Source: Burkholderiales bacterium | Lineage (GTDB): Bacteria > Pseudomonadota > Gammaproteobacteria > Burkholderiales > Burkholderiaceae_C | Direction: 5' to 3' | Assembly (NCBI GenBank): GCA_026400155.1 | Contig: JAPLPO010000192.1 | Coordinates: 1 to 34,140, forward strand | DNA: 34,140 bases | Part shown: piece after piece, positions 1 through 7,698 of the stretch | Numbering within the stretch: the stretch's first letter is position 1 | How the letters are laid out: every line of letters starts with the position of its first letter | Position numbers and translations under genes: made by a program | Notes under the pieces: model-generated | The model's input: only the letters and a program-made list of their open reading frames with translations | The model's database searches: none | Told to the model about the DNA's origin: nothing

Positions 1-509
1 AAAACATCTTTGCCGACGCCCGATTCACCCGTTAAAAGCACGGTAGCGCCAGTGCCTGCAACCCGCTCGCAGCGGTTTTTAACGGCAAGAATTGCCGGAT
101 CGGAGGCAATTATTTCCCCATCGGCTCCAGTTTTTGCCGCGGGAGGGCTGGGGTGATGGCGCGCAATCACCTCCAACAATTGTTGGGGCATGAAGGGCTT
201 GATCAGAAAGTCGCGGGCGCCGCCTTTGAGCGCTTGTACGGCCAATTGGGTATCGGCATAGGCGGTCATGACCACCACGGGAAGCTGGGGGTGCTTTTCT
301 CGGGCTTGGGCCAACAGCTGCAATCCGTTCATGCCGGGCAGACGGAAATCGGTCACCAACATTTGCTCTACTTCAGGGTCAATGGCAGGCAGTGCATCTT
401 CGGCGCACTCGAAGGCCACGTGGTCTACGCCGCCCAAACGCAGCGTGACGCTGATGGCCTCGCGCAGGTCGGTGTCGTCTTCAACTAGGAGAATTTGAAA
501 CGGGTTCAT
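1..509 (-). CDS. NtrC-family sigma-54 response regulator, FleR/FlrC-like (partial)
   Basis: This gene runs off the left edge; about 169 N-terminal residues are visible. I translated the minus strand from the ATG at 509. Residues 1-120 form a receiver domain, with acidic pocket VEDD near residue 10, phospho-acceptor D54 (VTDFRLPG) and a conserved lysine in FLIKPF. The start of a AAA+ sigma-54 activation domain follows, with Walker A GESGVGKD just before the edge. Such proteins are phosphorylated by a partner kinase and hydrolyse ATP to open sigma-54 RNA polymerase promoters. The kinase gene lies 37 bases upstream on the same strand, and two strong sigma-54 promoters occur in this cluster. That makes a FleR/FlrC role (activation of hook-basal-body genes) likely. 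The C-terminal Fis-type HTH is outside the window, so the exact subfamily is inferred from context. Confidence 0.88.
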   Translation of the reverse strand, partial: MNPFQILLVEDDTDLREAISVTLRLGGVDHVAFECAEDALPAIDPEVEQMLVTDFRLPGMNGLQLLAQAREKHPQLPVVVMTAYADTQLAVQALKGGARDFLIKPFMPQQLLEVIARHHPSPPAAKTGADGEIIASDPAILAVKNRCERVAGTGATVLLTGESGVGKDV

Positions 510-546
510 GGGTTAGTCGATGTTGACGGTGTAGACAAAGGTCAGG

Positions 547-1665
547 TTAAAAGTTGGCCATGCTGGGCAAGGCCACCACAAAAAGCGCGCCGCCCTCGGC
601 TTTGTTTTGCGCGGTAATTTCACCCCGGTGGCTGCGAATGGCATTCTGTGCAATTGCAAGTCCTAGGCCAGTGCCTGTGACGCGGTTGGTGGCAAAGGGC
701 TCGAACAATCGGGGCAGCATGTCTTCGGCAATGCCAGGGCCATTGTCTTCGATGCTCAGTTGGCCCCGCAAATGGTCGGCTTGGGTTTGAACCACAATGG
801 TTTGACCTGGGCTAGAACACTGAATAGCGTTTTCCAAAATGGCAATGAAGGCGGACACCACGGTGGGGCGCTCGACGCTCACCATGCAGTTGTCTGCTTT
901 CAAGCTGACCGACAAATCAATGTGTTTTTCTTGAGACAGGCCTTCCAAGGTTTGCAGGGCCTCGCTGACCAACTCGTCTAGGGCAATGATTTGAGTTTTG
1001 TGGGGGCGGGCCCTTACAAACTGCAGCATTTCACCGGCCATTTTTTCGAGGTGAATCAGTTGGTTTTGCAGTTTTTTGGCAAAGCTAACCCTGTCTTGCA
1101 ATTCGAGTTCTTCGTTGCAAAGGTGCGAGGCATACAGAAGCGCGGTAGACAAAGGCGTTCTAAGTTGGTGCGCAATGCCGGCCGACATTTTGCCCATGGC
1201 GGCCAAGCGGTCTACCCGCTCGTTGTCTTCCAAGGTGCGCAAGTTGGCTGTGATGTCTTGAATTTGAATGACGCTGCGCAGGCCCTCTTGCACGCGCTGG
1301 GCTTGCAGGGTGCGCAGGCCCTCAGATGAGTTGACATGAAATTCATCAGGCCCATGGCCAGGCTTCCAACTAACAGGCGTGGCCCACGCCTCTCCTGTTT
1401 GAAGCCCTGGCACCAATTGCTGTGCCGCTTGATTGAAATGGCTAATTTTGTCGTTTTCTATCAGCACCACGGCTGCGGGCAAGGCGTTGAGCAACACGTT
1501 GAGGCGCTCGTTGGCTTGAAACAGGTCGGCACTGAGGTCTTCAACTTTGCGGCTTAAAGCGGCGTACTGCTGCTCTAGGGCTTGCGAGGCCTCGACAAAA
1601 AGCTCGAACGCTCCGGCCAAATCGCTGGCTTGGGCGGGCGGTGTTGCTTTTTCTGAATTAGCCAT
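547..1665 (-). CDS. Soluble PAS-domain sensor histidine kinase, FleS/FlrB-like
   Basis: 372 residues with no transmembrane segment, so probably cytoplasmic. An N-terminal coiled-coil-like stretch (about 20-58) is followed by a PAS-like region (about 55-145). The HisKA domain has the H-box GIAHQLRTPLS (H166). The HATPase_c domain carries ENAIQ (N box), DNGPG and GTGLGLAIA (G boxes). This arrangement matches FleS of Pseudomonas and FlrB of Vibrio, which phosphorylate FleR/FlrC to activate sigma-54-dependent flagellar genes. It is transcribed with the downstream NtrC-type regulator and diverges from the OmpR-type regulator. The start is the ATG at 1665; I see no strong Shine-Dalgarno there. The specific FleS assignment rests on architecture plus the flagellar neighbourhood. 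Confidence 0.85.
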   Translation of the reverse strand: MANSEKATPPAQASDLAGAFELFVEASQALEQQYAALSRKVEDLSADLFQANERLNVLLNALPAAVVLIENDKISHFNQAAQQLVPGLQTGEAWATPVSWKPGHGPDEFHVNSSEGLRTLQAQRVQEGLRSVIQIQDITANLRTLEDNERVDRLAAMGKMSAGIAHQLRTPLSTALLYASHLCNEELELQDRVSFAKKLQNQLIHLEKMAGEMLQFVRARPHKTQIIALDELVSEALQTLEGLSQEKHIDLSVSLKADNCMVSVERPTVVSAFIAILENAIQCSSPGQTIVVQTQADHLRGQLSIEDNGPGIAEDMLPRLFEPFATNRVTGTGLGLAIAQNAIRSHRGEITAQNKAEGGALFVVALPSMANF

Positions 1666-1790
1666 CTTTGAATCTTTTGTTAATTTATCTGTTCGGAATT
1701 GATAATAAAAGTAAGATTGTGCTCAAAGTGAAGGCATTGTTGATTTCAACGTTGCTGTAATCCAATATACCGCAATTTAAATGAGGGCCA

Positions 1791-1806
1791 TACCCCCACT
1801 AGGGTG
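1791..1806. promoter_or_regulatory. Imperfect dyad in the divergent regulator intergenic region
   Basis: The sequence TACCCCCACTAGGGTG contains the inverted half-sites ACCC and GGGT and ends 16 bases before the ATG of the OmpR-type regulator. The 156-base gap between the two divergent two-component operons must contain promoters in both directions, and I found no sigma-54 element in it. A role as an operator is only a guess from symmetry and position. Confidence 0.2.
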
Positions 1807-1821
1807 CCGCCCAGATATGCA

Positions 1822-2508
1822 ATGAACATTCTCCTGATTGAAGACGACGAGCAGATTGCGGACTTGGTGGTATCGGCTTTCGAGGTGGCCGGTGTCAAAA
1901 CGCAAGTTGAAAAAGATGGATTTAGAGGCCTTCGAACTGCCTTGCAACTGAACTTCGATGCCATCTTGCTGGACGTGGCCTTGCCCCTGATGGATGGTTT
2001 TCAGGTTCTGGAAGAAATTCGCCGCAACAGTTTGAACACACCCGTGATCATGCTAACAGCCTCCATCGATTTGCCCGATCGCTTGAAGAGTTTTGAAAAA
2101 GGGGCTGACGATTATTTGCCCAAGCCCTTTTACATGGAAGAGTTGATTGTTCGGGTGAAGTCCATGATCAACAACAAAAGAGGCAAAGTAGAAATGACCT
2201 TGGTTCAGGGCGATTTGGCGCTGGACCGTTTTACGCGTGTGGCTACTTGGCAAGGTGAGAAAGCCACTTTGACACAACGTGAATATGTGCTCCTGGAGTG
2301 CTTGATGATGTCGCCAGGTCAAATTTTTTCACGCGAGCAAATTTTGAAGCAAGTTTGGAATGTTGATTTTGATCCGGGCACCAATGTGGTTGATGTGTCT
2401 GTGCAAAGACTGCGCAAAAAACTTTCCAATCCCAAACCAGATTCTCCCATCGCATTTCCCATTGAAACCATTCGGGGCGTGGGTTACCGATTTAGAGCGC
2501 AGTCTTAA
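1822..2508 (+). CDS. OmpR/PhoB-family response regulator
   Basis: 228 residues from the ATG at 1822. The ORF-track start at 1804 is a GTG that adds six residues before the natural MNILLIEDD receiver start. The receiver domain (1-120) has IEDD near residue 8, phospho-acceptor D51 (LLDVALP) and a conserved lysine in YLPKPF. The C-terminal winged-helix DNA-binding domain (about 130-225) shows LTQREYVLLECL, the VDVSVQRLRKKL recognition-helix region and the final IRGVGYRF hairpin. It lies 14 bases before its likely partner kinase, and that operon is immediately upstream of fliF. It may therefore regulate flagellar genes, though this is inferred from position only. The signal is unknown. Confidence 0.9.
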   Translation: MNILLIEDDEQIADLVVSAFEVAGVKTQVEKDGFRGLRTALQLNFDAILLDVALPLMDGFQVLEEIRRNSLNTPVIMLTASIDLPDRLKSFEKGADDYLPKPFYMEELIVRVKSMINNKRGKVEMTLVQGDLALDRFTRVATWQGEKATLTQREYVLLECLMMSPGQIFSREQILKQVWNVDFDPGTNVVDVSVQRLRKKLSNPKPDSPIAFPIETIRGVGYRFRAQS

Positions 2509-2522
2509 ATTCAGCTCAAATC

Positions 2523-3941
2523 ATGTGGCGCTCATTTCGGCTGAAGTTTTTCATCACCACCACACTGCTGATTGTTCTGTTTGCAATCATCACCAGGGTC
2601 AATGTTAGAACCTCTTCTAGCCAACCTATTCACGAACTGTTGTATTCGAATTTTGCAAGCTTTTTGCAACTCACCATCAAGGCTGAGGAAGTCAAAGTTC
2701 AAAACGACAAAACCACATTGACAAGTGTGGTCACGAATGAGTATGCCCAAAGAGTTCAGCGCGATATTGAGAAATACTTTGCCGACTTGAGTGATTTCAA
2801 TGCATGGGTTTGGTTTAGCGACTCTGCCAGTGAACAACAAATTCAGATGATGCAAGGCCTGCAGTGGCGAAAACTGCAAATCGCTTCTGAACACGAAACT
2901 TTAGAGCTGGCTAAAACCAACGCAAGCGGTTTAGATTGGGTGCTGTTTAAAGTTTCTTTCCAAGATCAATATGTGGTCACGGCCGTCAATGCCAATGCAT
3001 TTCAAATGCGATTCAGCGCCATCATGGATGCCAGAGACAGCATTTTGAATTCTATGTGGCCCGTCTTACTTTTGTACATTGCCTTGTGCACATGGATTTT
3101 GACGGAGTGGGTGCTGCGGTCTTTGAGGAACTTGCAACTCAAATTCCAAGACATTGAATTGCAGTCCAGCAAAGCTGTTCTTTCCGAAAAAGATTTTGAT
3201 CGGGAGTTTGAAAGCTTCGTGGGTTACTTCAACGATTTAATCAAACGACTTCGATTTAATTTTGAACAAGCGTCTCGGTTTTCCAGCGATGCAGCCCATG
3301 AACTTCGCACCCCTCTCACCGTCATTCGGGGTAATTTAAAGCGCTTGCTCAACAGAGCGCCCGACAACAGCGTTGAACAAATTCAACTGTCCATGCTGTC
3401 AGATGAGGTAGAGCGCTTGATTTCTATCACCAACAAGTTGGTGCTGTTGTCGCAAGCGGATGGCCGCAACTTCAAACTCGACATGCAAGAAATAAAGTTG
3501 ATTGACGTGATTGGCATTCTGAGCGAGGACATTCAAAGCCTGGTGCCAGACATTCAATTTAAATTGAATGTTTCACCGCACATCAAAATTTTGGCCGATC
3601 ACAATTTGTTTCAGCAGCTGTTGAACAACTTGATGAGCAATGCTGTGAAATACACATCACCCGATGGCACCATCGTTTTCGAAGCCAAGGTGATTGACAA
3701 CATGGTTGAGTTTTCTTTGGCCAACACCACCTATTTGTCTCTGGATGGCCTTGACGATCGGGTCTTTCAGCGCTTTTACAGGCACCTCGATGAAGCCGAT
3801 TCAAGTCGCCAATTGCCCCGAGGCGATGGGCTGGGGCTTAGTTTGTGCCAAGAAATTGCTAAAGCCCACGGCAGCTTCTTGACGCTTGAAAAGGGGCCAG
3901 ACAATTGGGTCAAATTCAAATCTCATTGGAAAATGGCTTGA
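2523..3941 (+). CDS. Transmembrane sensor histidine kinase, partner of the OmpR-type regulator
   Basis: 472 residues. TM1 lies at about 8-26 and TM2 at about 176-198 (WPVLLLYIALCTWIL), enclosing a periplasmic sensor of about 150 residues that I do not recognise. A linker leads to a HisKA domain with H259 in DAAHELRTPLTVIRG. The HATPase_c domain has NNLMSNAVKYTS (N box) and GDGLGLSLCQEIA (G box). The membrane topology and H-box are typical of OmpR-partner kinases. The start is the ATG at 2523, 14 bases after the regulator stop, so the two are very likely co-transcribed. Only 97 bases separate this gene from fliF. Confidence 0.9.
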   Translation: MWRSFRLKFFITTTLLIVLFAIITRVNVRTSSSQPIHELLYSNFASFLQLTIKAEEVKVQNDKTTLTSVVTNEYAQRVQRDIEKYFADLSDFNAWVWFSDSASEQQIQMMQGLQWRKLQIASEHETLELAKTNASGLDWVLFKVSFQDQYVVTAVNANAFQMRFSAIMDARDSILNSMWPVLLLYIALCTWILTEWVLRSLRNLQLKFQDIELQSSKAVLSEKDFDREFESFVGYFNDLIKRLRFNFEQASRFSSDAAHELRTPLTVIRGNLKRLLNRAPDNSVEQIQLSMLSDEVERLISITNKLVLLSQADGRNFKLDMQEIKLIDVIGILSEDIQSLVPDIQFKLNVSPHIKILADHNLFQQLLNNLMSNAVKYTSPDGTIVFEAKVIDNMVEFSLANTTYLSLDGLDDRVFQRFYRHLDEADSSRQLPRGDGLGLSLCQEIAKAHGSFLTLEKGPDNWVKFKSHWKMA

Positions 3942-3960
3942 TTAAAAACTTGTATTCATA

Positions 3961-3978
3961 CATTACAGCTGTGTAATG
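3961..3978. promoter_or_regulatory. Palindrome CATTACA-GCTG-TGTAATG upstream of fliF
   Basis: A perfect 7-base inverted repeat with a 4-base centre lies 61 bases before the fliF start. A further ATTACA half-site occurs at about 4014-4019 (GTGATTACAT). It could be an operator for the OmpR-type regulator just upstream, or a weak hairpin ending that operon, since CTTGGTTTT follows. There is no long T-run, so I favour a regulatory site. No sigma-54 element is visible in this gap. Confidence 0.35.
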
Positions 3979-4038
3979 CTTGGTTTTGATCAGTGAAAAT
4001 TTGAAACAATGTGATTACATATGGAGGCACTGACCTAA

Positions 4039-5889
4039 TTGGATGCTCCCAAAACTCTCTCTCCAGATCGCGATGCTGTCGTTCTGTCGATGGGTGGTTC
4101 CGGCGCGGCAAACTCAAACACACCATTGGGTGTGGTTGATTCCTTGCGCGAACGGTTCCTAGCCCTCTCCACCAATCAACGTTTGTTCATGGGCCTAGGC
4201 TTTGCAGGCTTGGTTTTGGCCTTGGGTGTTGTTTTTTCAGCAGGGAAAAGCAACCAAGACTACCGAGTGTTGTTTTCAAACGTCAGCGAAGGCGATGGTG
4301 CAGCCATCATCACGGCACTTCAGCAAATGAATGTGCCCTACCAATTTACCGAGGGCGGTGGCGCTATCACGGTGCCTCAAGGCTTGGTCTATGAAACTCG
4401 CCTGAAGCTGGCAGGACAAGGCTTGCCCAAGGCTGGCAATGTGGGGTTTGAGCTGCTTGAAAACCAGAAATTTGGCACCAGCCAGTTTGTAGAGCGCGTC
4501 AATTATTTGCGCGGCCTTGAAGGCGAGCTGGCCCGCAGTGTCAGCTCATTGGGTCAAGTCAAATCGGCGCGGGTGCATTTGGCAGTGCCCAAGCCCTCTG
4601 CCTTTGTGCGTGAACAAGAGCGGCCCACAGCCTCCGTCATTCTCACTTTGCACCCTGGTCGCATGTTGGACAGCCCTCAAATTGCAGCCATTGCCAGATT
4701 GGTCAGCTCTGCCGTTCCGGGTATGCGCGTGCAAGAAGTATCGATCATGGACACCGAGGGCGGCATCTTAGGCAACAGCGCCGCACGCCAAGAGGGGCTC
4801 GATCCTTCGCAACTTAAATACACCTCCGAATTAGAAGCCGCACTGAACCGTCGAGTGGCTGCCATTTTGGAACCACTGGCTGGCAAAGACGGCTTCCGCG
4901 CGCAAGTAACGGTCGATTTGGACTTTGACGAGCGCGAGCGCACGTCGGAGACATTCGGCAAAAACTCCCCACCCGACAAAGCCATTCGCAGCCAAATGTC
5001 CATTGAGGCCAGTGGCGGCAAATCGGGCTCTGGCGGTGTGCCGGGCTCGCTCACCAATCAGCCCCAAGATCCTGCCAAGGCCCCCATCACCACAGAAGCA
5101 AGAGGTGAAAACCTCCGAGCTCCCGGCAGCATTGATACAGGCGCATCGGGCTCTGATGATGCCAACTCACGCAATGAAAAAACGGTGAACTACGAAGTTG
5201 ACCGGGCCATTGAACGAATCAAATCTAGCAAAGGCCAATTGCGCCGTGTGTCGGCGGCAGTGGTGCTTGACTACAAATATGAAAAAGGCGCCAAGGCCAA
5301 TGCCACTCGCACCGTGGCCTATACACCTCAAGAAATTCAGCAAATCAATGCCTTGGTCAGAGACGCAATTGGCTTTGTTCAAAGGCGCGGCGACACCGTC
5401 AGTGTGGCCAATTTGCCATTCTCTGAAGAGCCTGCAGCAGTGGTCGAAGACACCGGTCGTCTCACCCCCGAACTTACGTCTCAACTGGTGCGCTATGGCG
5501 CCATTGCCTTGGGCTTGCTGTTTGCCTACTTCGCTATTGCGCGCCCCTTAATGCGGCCCGTGCCACTGCCGCCCATTGACCCCGACCTGCCCAATTCGCC
5601 CCAAGGCCGCGCGGCTCAACGCATGCGGGAAGAAATCAAAGACCTCGATCTGTCTTGGGCCATGGAACAAGAAGCCAAGCGTGCTCAAGAGTTGCGAGTT
5701 GAAAGAGAAATTGAAGCGCAAATGGAGCGCATGCGCGAACGCGAAGTGGCCAGCAAAGCCAAGTTTGAAGATGTGGTGGCCTACGCTACTCAATATGCCA
5801 CCGACCAACCCGACGACACCGCTTTGTTGTTGCGTGCTTGGGTGTCTGAATCTGGCGCTTCCAGCACATCCGGTCAGGACAAATCATGA
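4039..5889 (+). CDS. fliF: Flagellar MS-ring protein FliF
   Basis: 616 residues; forms the inner-membrane MS ring on which the motor and export gate are built. TM1 is at about 49-68 (LFMGLGFAGLVLALGVVF). The periplasmic ring-building region begins with YRVLFSNVSEGDGAAII and includes KSARVHLAVPKPSAFVRE. A long Gly/Ser/Pro-rich stretch follows at about 310-380. TM2 is at about 485-503. The C-terminal tail, with FEDVVAYATQYATDQPDDTA, is the conserved FliG-binding segment. It is somewhat longer than the roughly 550-residue family norm because of its N-terminus and the low-complexity loop. The start is a TTG at 4039 with GGAGG at 4023-4027; an in-frame ATG at 4090 is the alternative. Unusually, fliE does not precede it. 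It overlaps fliG by 4 bases. Confidence 0.96.
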   Translation: MDAPKTLSPDRDAVVLSMGGSGAANSNTPLGVVDSLRERFLALSTNQRLFMGLGFAGLVLALGVVFSAGKSNQDYRVLFSNVSEGDGAAIITALQQMNVPYQFTEGGGAITVPQGLVYETRLKLAGQGLPKAGNVGFELLENQKFGTSQFVERVNYLRGLEGELARSVSSLGQVKSARVHLAVPKPSAFVREQERPTASVILTLHPGRMLDSPQIAAIARLVSSAVPGMRVQEVSIMDTEGGILGNSAARQEGLDPSQLKYTSELEAALNRRVAAILEPLAGKDGFRAQVTVDLDFDERERTSETFGKNSPPDKAIRSQMSIEASGGKSGSGGVPGSLTNQPQDPAKAPITTEARGENLRAPGSIDTGASGSDDANSRNEKTVNYEVDRAIERIKSSKGQLRRVSAAVVLDYKYEKGAKANATRTVAYTPQEIQQINALVRDAIGFVQRRGDTVSVANLPFSEEPAAVVEDTGRLTPELTSQLVRYGAIALGLLFAYFAIARPLMRPVPLPPIDPDLPNSPQGRAAQRMREEIKDLDLSWAMEQEAKRAQELRVEREIEAQMERMREREVASKAKFEDVVAYATQYATDQPDDTALLLRAWVSESGASSTSGQDKS

Positions 5890-6968
5890 ACACGGCCGTT
5901 TCAAATTTTAAGCCAGGCGTTTTGGGTGGCGCGCTGCGCAAAGGACTGCAAACACCAGACCTTGAAAAAGCCCGCAGCAACAACTTAGATGGCCCCTCAC
6001 GCGCCGCCATTGTGCTCATGTCATTGGGCCCCGAAGTCGCCGGCACTTTGCTGAAAAATTTCACGCCAGCCGAAGCCCAAAAAGTGTCTTCGCTCATGGC
6101 CAACTTCAGAAGCATCGACCGCGAGGTCATGATTCAAGTGCTAGAAGAATTTAAAAACGTCACAGAACACCGCAAACAAGTGCCGTTTGACCCGCAGCGT
6201 TTTGTCACCTCTCTCATGGACAAGTTTGCAGGCGAAGCCGGTGGCTCAACGGCCAGCCAATTGGCCAGCACGGTGCCAGCGCTTGATTTGCTCACCAGCA
6301 TGAGCAACGAGCAATTGCAGCGCCACTTGCAGGCCGAACACCCTCAAGTATCAGCCACCCTGCTGTCGCTCATTCCTGCCGAAAGATCGGCCGCTGTGTT
6401 GGAATTGTTTGAAGCCGAATTGCGCGATGAATTGGTGTTGCGAGTGGCCTTACTCGATCAAATCAATCCTTCTGCCTTGGTGGAATTGAATGACATGCTC
6501 GAGCGAACGCTTGGCGACGACACCACCGCTGAAATCAGTGGCATTGGTGGCGCACGCCCGGCTGCCGAAATTTTGCGACTCTTTACAGGGGGTCTGGAAA
6601 AAACCACATTGGCCAGCATCCGTCAGCACTCCGAAAAATTGGCAGAACAAATTTTCGAGCGCATGTTCACGTTTGAAGACTTGATGAAAATTGCCCCGCA
6701 AGCTGTTCAAACCTTGCTCACCGAAGTGCCAGACGATGCCATGCTGGTGGTGCTGAAAGGCGCCAGCCCCAACTTGCAAAAGTTCTTTTTCTCCAACATC
6801 ACCAAAAGCAAGGCCGATCGTTTCCGCGTGGAAATGGAAAGCATGCCACCTGTTCGAGTTCAAGAGGTTCAGGCCAAGCAGTCAGAAATTGTGCTGCTGG
6901 CACGTCAGATGCAAGACGAAGATCGTATTTCTTTGGCTATCGTCAGCATGGGTTCTGGGGCTAATTGA
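5886..6968 (+). CDS. fliG: Flagellar motor switch protein FliG
   Basis: 360 residues; links the MS ring to FliM and interacts with the stator to generate torque. The ATG overlaps the fliF stop (ATGA). Family signatures are GPSRAAIVLMSLGPEVAG at about 36-53, the EHPQ motif (QAEHPQVSATLLSLIPAE) and the MFxF motif (ERMFTFEDL). The C-terminal torque domain has LKGASPNLQKFFFSNI. The N-terminal extension makes it about 30 residues longer than enteric FliG. By hand alignment to E. coli FliG, K264 and R297 are kept, but R281 aligns with Ser, D288 with Val and D289 with Glu. The torque helix is therefore less charged than usual. Identity as FliG is secure. Confidence 0.96.
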   Translation: MNTAVSNFKPGVLGGALRKGLQTPDLEKARSNNLDGPSRAAIVLMSLGPEVAGTLLKNFTPAEAQKVSSLMANFRSIDREVMIQVLEEFKNVTEHRKQVPFDPQRFVTSLMDKFAGEAGGSTASQLASTVPALDLLTSMSNEQLQRHLQAEHPQVSATLLSLIPAERSAAVLELFEAELRDELVLRVALLDQINPSALVELNDMLERTLGDDTTAEISGIGGARPAAEILRLFTGGLEKTTLASIRQHSEKLAEQIFERMFTFEDLMKIAPQAVQTLLTEVPDDAMLVVLKGASPNLQKFFFSNITKSKADRFRVEMESMPPVRVQEVQAKQSEIVLLARQMQDEDRISLAIVSMGSGAN

Positions 6969-6970
6969 GC

Positions 6971-7687
6971 ATGAACCGCTGGAGCCCTCCCTCTTTTGAC
7001 GGCGAGCCGGCCACCACCGAGCACTCTACAGGCCAATCTTCTTCACGCCACCTGGACGAAGCCCTCATGGTTTTGCCCAGCGTGAACGAAGTAGATGCCA
7101 TTCGCGGCAAAGCTTACCAAGACGCCTATGCCCGAGGTCTTCAAGAAGGCCTTACCGAAGGCCATGCGCAAGGCGCTGCCAAAGGCCGCGAAGAAGGCAT
7201 AGAACAAGGCCGCACAGAAGGTTTTCAATTGGGCTACCAACAAGGCTATCAAAGCGGCATCAAAGACATTGAGCACATGTCCAAAGAAATGCAGCGCGTG
7301 ATGAACGAGTTGCAATCTTTGCCACAAGCCTTCCAAACTGCTTTGCCCGAGTGGGTGTATGAAACCGCATTGCGCTTGGCCGGCAAAGAGCAAATGGACA
7401 GATCGGTGTTTGTGGCGGCTGTACAAGAAGCCCTCATGCGCCTGCCCCGACCCGGCGAAAATTTAATTGTGGGCGTGCCCCCTGCAGAGCTTGAGGCTTG
7501 GCAGTCTTTGCTTAGCCACCCCGAAATGCCGTTTCAGTCTTTGGTTCGACCCGATGCCGAGTTGAGCAAGGGCTTTGCCTATGTGTTGGTCGATGGTACA
7601 CGGCTCGATGTGGGCATTAGCGCACGCGATGCTTTGGTTCGAAGCGCATTGGGCTTACTTCCGCAGCACGCTTCGGATTCAGTTTAA
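6971..7687 (+). CDS. fliH: Flagellar export ATPase regulator FliH
   Basis: About 238 residues; a peripheral stalk-like protein that binds FliI and docks it at the export gate. The diagnostic feature is a run of GxxxG repeats at about 50-95 (GLQEGLTEGHAQG, GREEGIEQGRTEG, GYQQGYQSG). The C-terminal half matches the FliI-binding region (ALRLAGKEQMDRSVFVAAVQEAL). The ATG at 6971 follows the fliG stop by 2 bases. A TTG at 6965 overlapping that stop, with GGGG just upstream, is an alternative adding two residues. It sits between fliG and fliI, as in most proteobacterial fli operons. Confidence 0.93.
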   Translation: MNRWSPPSFDGEPATTEHSTGQSSSRHLDEALMVLPSVNEVDAIRGKAYQDAYARGLQEGLTEGHAQGAAKGREEGIEQGRTEGFQLGYQQGYQSGIKDIEHMSKEMQRVMNELQSLPQAFQTALPEWVYETALRLAGKEQMDRSVFVAAVQEALMRLPRPGENLIVGVPPAELEAWQSLLSHPEMPFQSLVRPDAELSKGFAYVLVDGTRLDVGISARDALVRSALGLLPQHASDSV

Positions 7688-7698
7688 AGGAGACCGCC

